Shown in pieces: positions 44,608 to 53,821 of a DNA stretch of 64,000 nucleotides; the stretch's first letter is position 1, and each line of letters begins with the position of its first letter. Both the position numbers and the translations under genes were made by a program. The stretch covers positions 13,212 through 77,211 of the forward strand of contig UQSH01000004.1 in NCBI GenBank assembly GCA_900543795.1, read 5' to 3'. The stretch comes from an uncultured Oscillospiraceae bacterium (GTDB lineage: Bacteria > Bacillota > Clostridia > Oscillospirales > Acutalibacteraceae). The notes beneath the pieces were generated by a model that worked only from the letters and a program-made list of their open reading frames with translations, made no database searches and was not told where the DNA came from.

Positions 44608-45831
44608 TTAATCTAAAACAAATTTATGGAAAACCTTTTTGCCTTTTTTAATAACGACCTCATCTTCGAAGGCATTAATATCAACGGCGGCATAAGGATC
44701 GGTTACCTTTTCATCGTTAAGCGTAACGCCGCCCTGCTGAATAAGGCGTCTGCCCTCGCCCTTCGATTTAATAATTTCTGCTTTAAGCATAAGGTCAAGA
44801 ACTGCTATTTTTCCATCTGTAAATTCAGCTTCACATACGCTTGTTGAAGGCATATTCTCGCTGCTTGCACCTGCACCGAAAAGTGCTCTTGCCGCCTCCT
44901 GTGCCTTTTGCGCTTCCTCCTCGCCGTGAACAAGCTTCGTCAGCTCAAAGGCAAGTATTTCCTTTGCGGTGTTAAGCTGACTGCCTTCCCATTCGTCCAT
45001 TTTTTTAATCTCTTCAAGAGGAAGAAATGTGAGCATTCTGATACATTTTAAAACATCTGTGTCTGCAACATTTCTCCAATATTGGTAAAACTCAAACGGA
45101 GAGGTTTTATTTGGGTCAAGCCAAACAGCATTTCCTGCGGTTTTTCCCATCTTTTTGCCCTGCGAATCGGTAAGAAGCGTTATAGTCATTGCATGAGCAT
45201 CCTTGCCAAGCTTTCTTCTTATAAGCTCCGTTCCGCCGAGCATATTACTCCATTGGTCATCTCCGCCGAACTGCATATTGCAATCATAGTTTTTGAATAG
45301 GTGGTAAAAATCGTATGACTGCATAATCATATAGTTGAATTCAAGAAATGAAAGCCCCTTTTCCATTCTCTGCTTATAGCATTCTGCACGAAGCATATTA
45401 TTAACGGAAAAGCATGCGCCTACATCTCTTAAAAGCTCAACATAATTAAGATTTAAAAGCCAATCGGCATTGTTTATCATCAATGCTTTACCGTCGGAAA
45501 AATCGATAAAGCGTTCCATTTGGCGTTTAAAGCATTCTGCATTATGATCTATATCCTCACGAGTCAGCATTTTTCTCATATCTGTTCTGCCTGAGGGATC
45601 ACCTATCATAGTTGTTCCGCCGCCTATAAGCGCAATGGGCTTATTGCCTGCCTCTTGAAGCCTTTTCATAAGAGTTAAAGCCATAAAATGACCTGCCGTA
45701 AGGCTGTCTGCCGTACAGTCAAAGCCGATATAGAAAACAGCCCTTCCACTGTTTACCATTTCTCTTATCTCGTCCTCATTTGTTACCTGAGCAATGAGCC
45801 CTCTTTCCTGTAATTCTTCGTAAATTCCCAT
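44608..45831 (-). CDS. tyrS: Tyrosyl-tRNA synthetase
   Basis: 407 residues from ATG 45829-45831 (MGIYEELQERGLIAQVT), with GGAGG six bases upstream; the longer frame starts inside recN's tail without support. It shows YIGFDCTADSLTAGHFM (HIGH-like motif), GGDDQWSNMLGG and KMGKT (KMSKS-like), plus a C-terminal S4 RNA-binding domain. This is the TyrRS form with KMGKT. No T-box leader is visible, because the gene is the last of an operon. Confidence 0.95.
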   Translation of the reverse strand: MGIYEELQERGLIAQVTNEDEIREMVNSGRAVFYIGFDCTADSLTAGHFMALTLMKRLQEAGNKPIALIGGGTTMIGDPSGRTDMRKMLTREDIDHNAECFKRQMERFIDFSDGKALMINNADWLLNLNYVELLRDVGACFSVNNMLRAECYKQRMEKGLSFLEFNYMIMQSYDFYHLFKNYDCNMQFGGDDQWSNMLGGTELIRRKLGKDAHAMTITLLTDSQGKKMGKTAGNAVWLDPNKTSPFEFYQYWRNVADTDVLKCIRMLTFLPLEEIKKMDEWEGSQLNTAKEILAFELTKLVHGEEEAQKAQEAARALFGAGASSENMPSTSVCEAEFTDGKIAVLDLMLKAEIIKSKGEGRRLIQQGGVTLNDEKVTDPYAAVDINAFEDEVVIKKGKKVFHKFVLD

Positions 45832-45860
45832 ATTGTCCTCCGTTAAGACGCAAAAAGGCG

Positions 45861-47531
45861 TCAATTATCTATATTTTTTAAAAGCTCCTGTGCACTTTGC
45901 AAAAGAACGGGAGTTATTTCTATTCCTCCCATTATTCTTGCAAGCTCATTTATCCTGCCGTTATAATCAAGCAAGGTAACCTTGGTGTAGGTTCTCTCAT
46001 TCTCAAAATCCTTTTGAATAAGAAAATGATAATCTGCAGCGGAAGCTATCTGCGCAGAATGTGTTACGGTTATAACCTGTGTGCTTTTAGAAACAGATTT
46101 AAGCGCAAGTCCGATTTTTCTGCTTGCTCTGCCGGAAACGCCCGTGTCTATTTCATCAAATATCAGAGTGCCGACCGTATCATTATATGCTATCAGATTT
46201 TTAATTGCAAGCATTATTCTTGAAAGCTCGCCGCCCGAGGCTATTTTTGAAAGAGGCTTCGGCGGCTCACCGGGATTTGTTGAAATAAGAAATTCTATTT
46301 TATCATATCCGTTTGATGATAAAATTCCTTTTTCAAAATTAACAACAAATCGGATTTTAGGCATATCAAGGTATTCAAGCCTTTCCTTAACCTCTTTTTC
46401 AAATTTAACGGCAATGTCTTTTCTGATTTTGGAAATTTCATCGGCAAGGCATAAAACCCGAGAATATGCCTCATCATATTCCGCATTAAGGTCTTCAAGC
46501 GACTGTTCATCAAACAAAACAGCGTTTCTCTCCGCCTTTGCGGTTTCAAGATAAGCAAGCATTTCCTCTTCCGTTTCGCCGTATTTTTTGCTTAATTTGA
46601 AAAGGAAATCAAGACGCTCCTCGGTTTCCTCTCTCTCATTTTCGCTGAAATCAAGCACGGAAATTTCCGCTTCGATAATATCCTTAACGGTTTCGAGCTC
46701 ATCGAAAACATTATTCATTACAGAGCTTGCTCTTTCGGCATTTTTTGAGATATGAGAAAACGCTTCAATCTCTCTGTTAGCGTCTGTTAAAGCTGTAAGA
46801 GCGCCTCCTTCATTCTCATTTCCGTTAATGCAGGAAAGAAGCGCAGAATAGGCATGAAGCATCGACTCGCAGTTTTCAATAGCCTTTTTCTTTTCAAAAA
46901 GCGCTTCGGTTTCGCCTATCCTTATATCTGCGTTTTCAAGCTCTTTAATTTGATAATCAAGCAGTTCAAGGCGTCTATCCTTTTCGTCCTCATCAACAGT
47001 AAGTGCTTTAAGCCTTCGCCTTATTGATAAAAGATTCGAAAATGCTTTTTTGTAATCGGAAACAAGCTCATCATTTTGAGCAAGCATATCTATATATTTA
47101 TAGTGATAATCGGGGTTTAAAAGTGCTTGGCTGTCGTGCTGACCGTGAATATTAACAAGCATTCTTCCGATTTCACGAAGCATTGAAACAGTTGCGCTTC
47201 TTCCGTTAATTTTGCAGGTTGATTTACCGTCCTTGCTGATTTTTCTTGTTAAAAGCAAGGAGCCGTCCTCCTCTCCTTCAATGCCGTATTCATCAAGAAG
47301 AGAACAGACATCTTGGCTGATATCAACGAAAAATGCACTAACAAATGCATAATCGGCACCGTGGCGAACAAGCTCCTTTGAGGTTCTTTCGCCCAAAATA
47401 GCATTGATTGAATCAACAACTATGGATTTGCCTGCACCTGTTTCACCCGTAAGCACATTAAGACCCTTATTAAATTCAATTTTTGCGCTTTCAATAACCG
47501 CAATATTTTCAATATTAAGAGTTTTTAACAT
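45861..47531 (-). CDS. recN: DNA repair protein RecN
   Basis: 556 residues, SMC-like ATPase involved in double-strand break repair. Walker A TGETGAGKSIVVD near 30, long coiled-coil middle (about 150-360), signature LSRIMLAIKNL, and Walker B/D-loop LIFDEIDTGVSGRA. It overlaps argR by 17 bp, as in B. subtilis where ahrC and recN are adjacent. Confidence 0.96.
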   Translation of the reverse strand: MLKTLNIENIAVIESAKIEFNKGLNVLTGETGAGKSIVVDSINAILGERTSKELVRHGADYAFVSAFFVDISQDVCSLLDEYGIEGEEDGSLLLTRKISKDGKSTCKINGRSATVSMLREIGRMLVNIHGQHDSQALLNPDYHYKYIDMLAQNDELVSDYKKAFSNLLSIRRRLKALTVDEDEKDRRLELLDYQIKELENADIRIGETEALFEKKKAIENCESMLHAYSALLSCINGNENEGGALTALTDANREIEAFSHISKNAERASSVMNNVFDELETVKDIIEAEISVLDFSENEREETEERLDFLFKLSKKYGETEEEMLAYLETAKAERNAVLFDEQSLEDLNAEYDEAYSRVLCLADEISKIRKDIAVKFEKEVKERLEYLDMPKIRFVVNFEKGILSSNGYDKIEFLISTNPGEPPKPLSKIASGGELSRIMLAIKNLIAYNDTVGTLIFDEIDTGVSGRASRKIGLALKSVSKSTQVITVTHSAQIASAADYHFLIQKDFENERTYTKVTLLDYNGRINELARIMGGIEITPVLLQSAQELLKNIDN

Positions 47532-47979
47532 TTAATGCTTTCTCCAAATTGAGTGTAAATATCTGGGCTGCCTTTTCTGTTTTGCATAAAACAAAAATCG
47601 TATCATCGCCCGCAATAGTTCCGAGAACTCCTGCCCATTTCATTGAATCTATCGCCGCACAGGCTGCACCTGCCATACCTGAAAAGCACTTAATGCAAAC
47701 CGTGTTAAGCGCATAATCAATGCTTAAAATTGATTCGCTGAAAATGCCTGAGGCGTTGAATGAAAGCTCATCGGGATTTGATTTTATGCCTGTTGAATAT
47801 ATATATCTTCCCTCTTCGGAAAGCTCTTTAACAAGTCTTAACTCCTTAATATCTCTTGAAATTGTTGCCTGCGTTACCTCAAAGGCATTTTCTCGCAAAA
47901 GGCTTTGAAGCTCCTCCTGCGTTTCAACATTATTGTTTTTAATCAGCTCAATTATTTTTGCATGTCTTCTTTTCTTCAT
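47515..47979 (-). CDS. argR: Arginine repressor
   Basis: 154 residues. N-terminal winged helix (KKRRHAKIIELIKNNNVETQ; TQATISRDIKELRLVKE) and the C-terminal arginine-binding hexamerisation domain with GTIAGDDTIFVLC. In Firmicutes it controls arginine synthesis and breakdown; no arginine genes are in this window. Conserved location between nadK and recN. Confidence 0.95.
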   Translation of the reverse strand: MKKRRHAKIIELIKNNNVETQEELQSLLRENAFEVTQATISRDIKELRLVKELSEEGRYIYSTGIKSNPDELSFNASGIFSESILSIDYALNTVCIKCFSGMAGAACAAIDSMKWAGVLGTIAGDDTIFVLCKTEKAAQIFTLNLEKALNVKNS

Positions 47980-47999
47980 ATTCGCCCCGGCCCTCCTTC

Positions 48000-48857
48000 T
48001 TAAATTCTTCTTTCAACAATTTTCTTTTTAACTATTTCATAAAAATTATCCGGTTTAATTTTTATTAGGTGTGCTTTATATTCTGAAAGCGAAATTTTTA
48101 CATAGCTGTTATTAGGTATTAAAACAGGCTTTTCTCCGTCGCAGGTCAAAACAGCATCGTTACTGACATCACTGCAAACAGAAATTATAAGACTGTTTTT
48201 AGAATTAACAACAATACTTCTGTCCATAAGCGAATGAGGACAGATTGAGGTTATAACAAAGCAATCAAGGTCGGGACTTAAAACAGGACCTCCTGCGGCA
48301 AGTGAATAAGCCGTTGAGCCTGTTGGCGTTGAAAAAATAACTCCGTCTGCACGAACTCGAAGAAGCTCTCTGTTATCCGACTTAACATCAAAATCTATCA
48401 GCCTTGAAAAATCGCCGCGGGAAAGCACTGCGTCATTAAGGCAATGATAGGTGCTTTTAAGATGTCCGTTTTCAAAAACCTCTGCTTTTAACATAATCCT
48501 GTCATCAACGGTGTAATCACCGCTGACAACACATCTTAAAAGGCTTAATTCATTTTTTTCAACAGTACTTAAAAAGCCGAGCCTGCCACCGTTAATTCCG
48601 AGAGCGGATTTGCCGTGAACAGCGGCATTGCGTGCAACCTTCATTGTTGTTCCGTCTCCGCCGACAGCAATTGCAATATCGCAAACTTCATAAAGAACTT
48701 TCTCCTCGGCGAATTTGCAGCTCTCGCCTGCAAGCTCCTTTTGATATTCGTTGCTGAAATAAACAGTACAGCTTTCTTTATTTAAAACATTTAATAAATT
48801 AAGTGCAATATTTTTTGCTTCACTTTTGCTTAAATCTGCAAATACTGAAAAAATCAT
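48000..48857 (-). CDS. nadK: NAD kinase
   Basis: Phosphorylates NAD to NADP. 285 residues with AVGGDGTTMKVARNA (GGDG motif near 65), NGGRLGFLS, and the C-terminal STPTGSTAYSLAAGGPVL region. Starts within the tlyA stop (4-bp overlap). Confidence 0.95.
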   Translation of the reverse strand: MIFSVFADLSKSEAKNIALNLLNVLNKESCTVYFSNEYQKELAGESCKFAEEKVLYEVCDIAIAVGGDGTTMKVARNAAVHGKSALGINGGRLGFLSTVEKNELSLLRCVVSGDYTVDDRIMLKAEVFENGHLKSTYHCLNDAVLSRGDFSRLIDFDVKSDNRELLRVRADGVIFSTPTGSTAYSLAAGGPVLSPDLDCFVITSICPHSLMDRSIVVNSKNSLIISVCSDVSNDAVLTCDGEKPVLIPNNSYVKISLSEYKAHLIKIKPDNFYEIVKKKIVERRI

Positions 48858-49660
48858 TGTAATTCCTCGTGTGATTTTTTAACAAGTTGAACAGGATTAA
48901 TTAATGAGTTTATTTCCGGATTTTCGGATTTTTTTAAATATACAAGGTATTCGATATTTCCCTCCGGGCCTTTCACGGGAGAAAATTCAAGTCCTTCTGC
49001 GGAAAAGCCGTTTTCAAGCGCAATTCCCAAAACCTTATTAACAACCTCAATATGAACATCGGCGTTGCGCACAACACCTTTTTTGCCGACCTTTTCCTTG
49101 CCCGCCTCAAACTGCGGCTTTATAAGACAAACCGCTTCGCCGTTTTTGGAAAGAAGCTTATAAAGATTAGGCAAAATATGGCTTAAAGAAATGAATGAAA
49201 CATCAACTGAGGCAAAATCAACAGGGTCCTTTATCTGCTCCTCTGTTACATATCTGAAATTAGTTCTTTCAAGGTTAACAACTCTTTCATCGCACCTCAG
49301 CTTCCACGCAAGCTGACCGTAGCCAACATCAATCGAATAAACCTTAACCGCCCCGTTCATAAGCATACAATCGGTAAAGCCGCCCGTTGAGGCGCCCACA
49401 TCCATACAGATTTTCCCGTTTAAGCTTATCGGAAATTGCTGCATTGCCTTTTCAAGCTTCAGTCCGCCGCGGCTGACATATTTTAAGGTGCTTCCTCTAA
49501 CCTCGAGAACATCATCCTCTTTGATTTCGGTGCCTGCCTTGTCAACCCTTTGATTATTAACAAAAACCTGCCCGGCCATAATAATCGCCTTAGCTTTTTC
49601 TCTGCTTTGGGCATATCCTCTTTCAAAAACGGCAACATCAAGCCTGATTTTTTTAGCCAT
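48854..49660 (-). CDS. tlyA: TlyA family rRNA methyltransferase/hemolysin-like protein
   Basis: 268 residues. N-terminal S4 domain (RLDVAVFERGYAQSREKAKA) followed by an FtsJ-like Rossmann methyltransferase (CMDVGASTGGFTDCML, SAM loop near 85; FASVDVSFISL). Mycobacterial TlyA 2'-O-methylates rRNA; B. subtilis YqxC is the syntenic homologue. It overlaps dxs by 8 bp. Confidence 0.93.
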   Translation of the reverse strand: MAKKIRLDVAVFERGYAQSREKAKAIIMAGQVFVNNQRVDKAGTEIKEDDVLEVRGSTLKYVSRGGLKLEKAMQQFPISLNGKICMDVGASTGGFTDCMLMNGAVKVYSIDVGYGQLAWKLRCDERVVNLERTNFRYVTEEQIKDPVDFASVDVSFISLSHILPNLYKLLSKNGEAVCLIKPQFEAGKEKVGKKGVVRNADVHIEVVNKVLGIALENGFSAEGLEFSPVKGPEGNIEYLVYLKKSENPEINSLINPVQLVKKSHEELQ

Positions 49661-51491
49661 TCAAAACCTCGTTAATTATAGACTGCTTGTCTAATTTATA
49701 AGAAATAATTTGCTTTTCAACGGGAGCCTGCTTAACAAATTCATCATTAACGGCAATATGACGGTATGAGCAATCCGCCGAAATCTCTTCAAGCATTTCT
49801 CCGAAAGCCTCGCCGATTCCGCCGCATTTTATACCCTCCTCAAAGAAGAAAGTCTTTTTTGCTTTTGAAGCAATTTTTACTGCTTCTGCGCTTATCGGCT
49901 TAATTTTGTTAAGCTTAATTACAAATGTGTTTTTAAGCTCTTCAAGAGCAAAAGCGCACTGCGCAAACTCTCTTCCGTAGGTTACAATGCAATTATCGGA
50001 TTTATCGTCTCCGAAAACATCATAATCGTTTTTATTATAACTGTATTCAAAGGGAAGCTCAGGCTCTTTTCCGCGTGGATAACGAACCGCAACGGCTCCC
50101 TTGTCATGATAAATTCCCTTTCCGAGCATAAGTGCAAGCTCTTCATAGGTGCACGGAGCATAAATATTCATTCCCGGAACGGAATTTAAAAATGAGGTGT
50201 CAAAAATTCCTTGATGAGATTCGCCGTCCTCACCTACAAAGCCTGCACGGTCTATACCGAAAACAACCTTTAAATCCTGCAACGCAACATCGTGTATAAG
50301 CTGATCGTAAGCCCTTTGCAAAAAGGTTGAATAAACTGCAAAAATAGGCACCATACCGTTTTTAGCAAGACCGCTTGAAAAGGTTACTGCGTGCTGCTCT
50401 GCAATGCCGACATCAAAGAATCTGCTTGGGTATTTCCGTGAAAAAGGAATTAAACCCGTTCCGTCTGCCATAGCGGCGGTTACACAGCAAATTCTTGAAT
50501 CCTTTTCGGCAAGACTGCAAACAACCCTACCGAATGCCGACGAGAAATTATCGCCGCCTTTCTTTGGCTCGCCCGTTTCAATATCAAAGCTTCCGACACC
50601 GTGAAACATTGTTGGGTTTTGCTCAGCAGGATGATAGCCCTTGCCTTTAACCGTGTTTACATGAATAAGAACCGAATGAGAGTGCGCCTTAGCGGTTTCA
50701 AGAGCAGAGATAAGACTTTCCATATCATGCCCGTCAATCGGTCCGTAATAGCGAAAGCCCAAATCCTCAAAAAAGGTTGCGTTATGATAAACCTTACGGC
50801 GCAGCTTACTGTTAATAAGCGTCAAAAATCTGTTTATCTGATTTCCTATTTTAGGAATTTTTGCGAATGCCCTTCTAACCCTTGATTTAAAGGTAAAATA
50901 TCTTTTAGAGGTTCTTATTGCGGTTAAATGCTCCGACATTGTTCCGACATTTTGACTGATGGACATATTGTTGTCATTCAAGATAACAATAAGATTGCTT
51001 GGCTCAAAATCACAGTTATTGAGCCCCTCATACGCAAGCCCGCCCGTTAGAGCACCGTCGCCTATAATGGCGATAACCTTTCCTTTTTCGCCCTTCAACT
51101 GCTTAGCCCTTGCAAGACCGAGAGCCTGCGAAACGGAAACGCTTGAATGGCCGCTTGAAAAAATATCGTGCTCACTTTCAACAGGTCTTATAAAACCGCT
51201 TATTCCACCTTGTGTTCTGAGCGTTTTAAACGCTTCTTTTCTGCCTGTCAGTATTTTATGAGTATAGCATTGGTGGCCAACATCAAAAACAATTTGATCT
51301 GTTGGACTGTTGAAAACCTTATGAAGCGCAACGGTTAATTCAACAACTCCCAAATTTGAAGCAAGATGTCCTCCTGTTTGCGAAACAGTATCTATCATAT
51401 ATTCACGAATTTCAGCACAAAGCTGATTTAACTCGTTATTATTCAGTTTTTTAATATCCTTAGGAGAATTAACATTTTCTAAAACAGACAT
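49653..51491 (-). CDS. dxs: 1-deoxy-D-xylulose-5-phosphate synthase
   Basis: First enzyme of the MEP isoprenoid pathway; thiamine diphosphate enzyme. 612 residues from ATG 51489-51491 (MSVLENVNSPKDIKKL); the longer frame would begin upstream of the predicted promoter. FDVGHQCYTHKILTGR, the TPP motif GDGALTGGLAYEGLNN, DGHD, and DRAGFVGEDGESHQG are intact. First gene of the unit to tyrS; ispA, a later isoprenoid gene, lies immediately upstream in another unit. Confidence 0.95.
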   Translation of the reverse strand: MSVLENVNSPKDIKKLNNNELNQLCAEIREYMIDTVSQTGGHLASNLGVVELTVALHKVFNSPTDQIVFDVGHQCYTHKILTGRKEAFKTLRTQGGISGFIRPVESEHDIFSSGHSSVSVSQALGLARAKQLKGEKGKVIAIIGDGALTGGLAYEGLNNCDFEPSNLIVILNDNNMSISQNVGTMSEHLTAIRTSKRYFTFKSRVRRAFAKIPKIGNQINRFLTLINSKLRRKVYHNATFFEDLGFRYYGPIDGHDMESLISALETAKAHSHSVLIHVNTVKGKGYHPAEQNPTMFHGVGSFDIETGEPKKGGDNFSSAFGRVVCSLAEKDSRICCVTAAMADGTGLIPFSRKYPSRFFDVGIAEQHAVTFSSGLAKNGMVPIFAVYSTFLQRAYDQLIHDVALQDLKVVFGIDRAGFVGEDGESHQGIFDTSFLNSVPGMNIYAPCTYEELALMLGKGIYHDKGAVAVRYPRGKEPELPFEYSYNKNDYDVFGDDKSDNCIVTYGREFAQCAFALEELKNTFVIKLNKIKPISAEAVKIASKAKKTFFFEEGIKCGGIGEAFGEMLEEISADCSYRHIAVNDEFVKQAPVEKQIISYKLDKQSIINEVLNG

Positions 51492-51509
51492 TAAATCAAC
51501 TCTTTTCAA

Positions 51510-51524
51510 AGTGATAATATCACT
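51510..51524. promoter_or_regulatory. Palindrome covering the dxs -10 box
   Basis: AGTGATAATATCACT is a 7-1-7 inverted repeat that includes the TATTAT -10 sequence. A protein bound here would block RNA polymerase, so it could be an operator. No regulator is assigned. Confidence 0.35.
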
Positions 51525-51542
51525 ATTTGCATAAAAATTCAA
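51514..51542 (-). promoter_or_regulatory. Sigma-A promoter for the dxs-tlyA-nadK-argR-recN-tyrS unit
   Basis: TTGAAT (51537-51542), 17 bp, TATTAT (51514-51519) on the minus strand, about 23 bp ahead of the chosen dxs start. Confidence 0.72.
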
Positions 51543-51553
51543 TAATTGTAAAT

Positions 51554-52438
51554 TTACATATTTCTGTCAACAAGCCTGCGTGCAAGCGTTTCAAGAAAAT
51601 CAATATTGTTAAAATATGAAAGCATTTTAATTGCATTTTCAGTTAAATCGGCAACATCACTTTGAGATTTTTCAAGTCCGCAAAGTGTTACATAGGTTGT
51701 TTTATTATTTTCGGCATCGGAGCCAACAGGCTTTCCGAGAAGCTCACTGTTGCCGACAACATCAAGAATATCGTCCTTGATTTGAAATGCTATGCCAAGA
51801 TTATAAGCGAACTGTGAAGCGGCAGCTATAAGATTATCATCTGCTCCGCCGACAATACAGCCCATAATACAGGCGGCTGAAATCAAAGCACCTGTTTTCA
51901 ATCTGTGAACGGCATGTATTTGTTTTATACCGGGTGATTGGCTTTCGTATTTTAAATCAATCACCTGTCCGCCAATCATACCGCTTACACCGCTGTTTTG
52001 TGAAAGCAGGCTGACTGCGTCTGCTTTTTTATCACTTTCCAAATCGGAGTCGCAGATAATTTGAAATGCGTGAGTCAGCAAGCCATCTCCTGCAAGAAGT
52101 GCAGTTGCTTCGCCGAATTGCTTGTGGCAGCTTGGCTTTCCTCTTCTGTAATCGTCATTATCCATACACGGCAAATCATCGTGTATAAGACTGTATGTAT
52201 GAATGTATTCCACGGCACAGGCGGCATCAAGGGCGGAATATCTGTCTGCACCGCAGGCTCTTGCAAATTCAAGAGTAAGAACAGGTCTTATTCTTTTTCC
52301 GCCGTTTAAAAGACTGTATTTCATCGCCTCGCAAACCTCATCCTGACCGTCCCTGCAATCAGGAAGAAGCTCAATCAGCCGTCTTTCAATCAAAGAAATA
52401 TCATTTTTTAATATATTTTCAAATTCCAAATCAGTCAT
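51554..52438 (-). CDS. ispA: Polyprenyl (geranyl/farnesyl) diphosphate synthase
   Basis: 294 residues of the short-chain trans-isoprenyl diphosphate synthase family. First Asp-rich motif HDDLPCMDNDDYRRGKPS (near 85), second motif IKDDILD (near 227). Chain length (C10/C15) is inferred from family and context. Four bp after xseB; the xseA-xseB-ispA order matches B. subtilis. Confidence 0.94.
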   Translation of the reverse strand: MTDLEFENILKNDISLIERRLIELLPDCRDGQDEVCEAMKYSLLNGGKRIRPVLTLEFARACGADRYSALDAACAVEYIHTYSLIHDDLPCMDNDDYRRGKPSCHKQFGEATALLAGDGLLTHAFQIICDSDLESDKKADAVSLLSQNSGVSGMIGGQVIDLKYESQSPGIKQIHAVHRLKTGALISAACIMGCIVGGADDNLIAAASQFAYNLGIAFQIKDDILDVVGNSELLGKPVGSDAENNKTTYVTLCGLEKSQSDVADLTENAIKMLSYFNNIDFLETLARRLVDRNM

Positions 52439-52441
52439 AAT

Positions 52442-52627
52442 TTAATCCTTACTCAATTCTGTAATTTTTTGGCGTGCGTTCTTCAATTTTTCCGAACAAA
52501 AAGCCGCAAGCCTTGTTCCTTCCTCGTAAAGAGCAATGCTTTCATCAAGCGGTGCCTCATTCTTTTCAAGGCGAGAAACAATTTCATCAAGCCTTGAAGC
52601 CGCCTTTTCATAAGTTAATTCTTCCAT
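52442..52627 (-). CDS. xseB: Exodeoxyribonuclease VII small subunit
   Basis: 61 residues, MEELTYEKAASRLDEIVSRLE... with PLDESIALYEEGTRLAAFC, the typical XseB sequence. It starts right after the xseA stop. Confidence 0.95.
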   Translation of the reverse strand: MEELTYEKAASRLDEIVSRLEKNEAPLDESIALYEEGTRLAAFCSEKLKNARQKITELSKD

Positions 52628-53821
52628 TTATAACACCTCTCCTACCGATATATCAACATTTCCGTCTGCAAAACGGAGGGTTAATTCATCATCTTTATTT
52701 ATATCATTTTTAGATTTAAGCATTTTTCCGTTTTTAGATGCAACGCAATAGCCTCTCAATAAAACAGATAGAGGGCTTAACGCCTCAAGCCTTGCAGAAG
52801 CATTTAGAAATTTATTTTCTTTATAATCTATCGTTAATGAAAAAGCATCGTTCAGTTTTTTGCACAAAGCATCAATATTATCCTGATAAGGCGCAAAAAA
52901 GCTTTGAGCATCGGCAAAAGCACCGCTTTGAGTTAGATTGCACAAATCCTGTTCGAGCGTTTCAATTCTGTTTACGGTATAAAAATCAAGTGCGTTTTTA
53001 GTAACAGACAAATCGGAATACAACTTATTTATATCGGGGCAAACAAGCTCAGCCGCAGCGCTTGGTGTGGGTGCTCGCAGGTCTGCAACGAAATCGCAGA
53101 TTGTAAAATCCGTTTCATGGCCAACGGCAGAAACTATCGGAGTTTCACACGCAAAAACGGCTCTTGCAACCTCCTCACTGTTGAACGCCCACAAATCCTC
53201 TGCCGAGCCACCGCCTCTGCCGAGTATAATAACATCAACGCCGTCATAGGAATCAAGCATATTTATTGACCTAACAATATCTGCCGGAGCATTTTCTCCC
53301 TGAACAACCGTTGGGCAAATTATGATTTCTGCAAGCGGATAGCGGCGTGCGGTTATATTTTTAACATCCTCAACAGCCGCGCCTATATTTGATGTTGCAA
53401 CTCCTATTTTCGAAGGAAACGAAGGAATTGGCTTTTTATGTGATTCATCAAAAAGCCCCTCCTGCGATAGCTTTTCCTTTAACTGCTCAAAGGCAAGGCT
53501 TAAAGCTCCGATACCGTCAGGCTGCATATCGTCAACATAAAGCTGATATTCTCCGCTTTTTGAATGAACGGATATTCTTCCTCGGCAGATAACTTTCATT
53601 CCGTTTTCCGCCTGAAAGCGAAGCCTTGAAGCGTTTGATGAAAACATAACGGCTTTAAGCTGACTGCTTTCGTCTTTAAGAGTAAAATAAAGATGCCCTG
53701 ATCTGTAATAATGAGTAAAATTTGATATTTCTCCCGAAATAAAAATATTACGAAGCGGTGTGCTTTCATCAAGCAGGGCTTTTATATATGTGTTTACCTG
53801 AGTTACTGTTAAAACATTCAT
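52628..53821 (-). CDS. xseA: Exodeoxyribonuclease VII large subunit
   Basis: 397 residues. N-terminal OB fold (ISGEISNFTHYYRSGHLYFTL), catalytic domain with RGGGSAEDLWAFN and SAVGHETDFTICD, then a coiled-coil C-terminal part. With XseB it degrades single-stranded DNA. Overlaps the Kae1-like gene by 4 bp. Confidence 0.96.
   Translation of the reverse strand: MNVLTVTQVNTYIKALLDESTPLRNIFISGEISNFTHYYRSGHLYFTLKDESSQLKAVMFSSNASRLRFQAENGMKVICRGRISVHSKSGEYQLYVDDMQPDGIGALSLAFEQLKEKLSQEGLFDESHKKPIPSFPSKIGVATSNIGAAVEDVKNITARRYPLAEIIICPTVVQGENAPADIVRSINMLDSYDGVDVIILGRGGGSAEDLWAFNSEEVARAVFACETPIVSAVGHETDFTICDFVADLRAPTPSAAAELVCPDINKLYSDLSVTKNALDFYTVNRIETLEQDLCNLTQSGAFADAQSFFAPYQDNIDALCKKLNDAFSLTIDYKENKFLNASARLEALSPLSVLLRGYCVASKNGKMLKSKNDINKDDELTLRFADGNVDISVGEVL

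Noticed and set aside
44608..45831. T-box leader for tyrS
   Set aside because: tyrS lies 29 bp after recN in an operon; there is no room for a T-box and no such motif.
51547..51558. TGTAAATTTACA palindrome as the ispA terminator
   Set aside because: Purely AT-rich, overlaps the ispA stop codon and has no GC stem or T tract.
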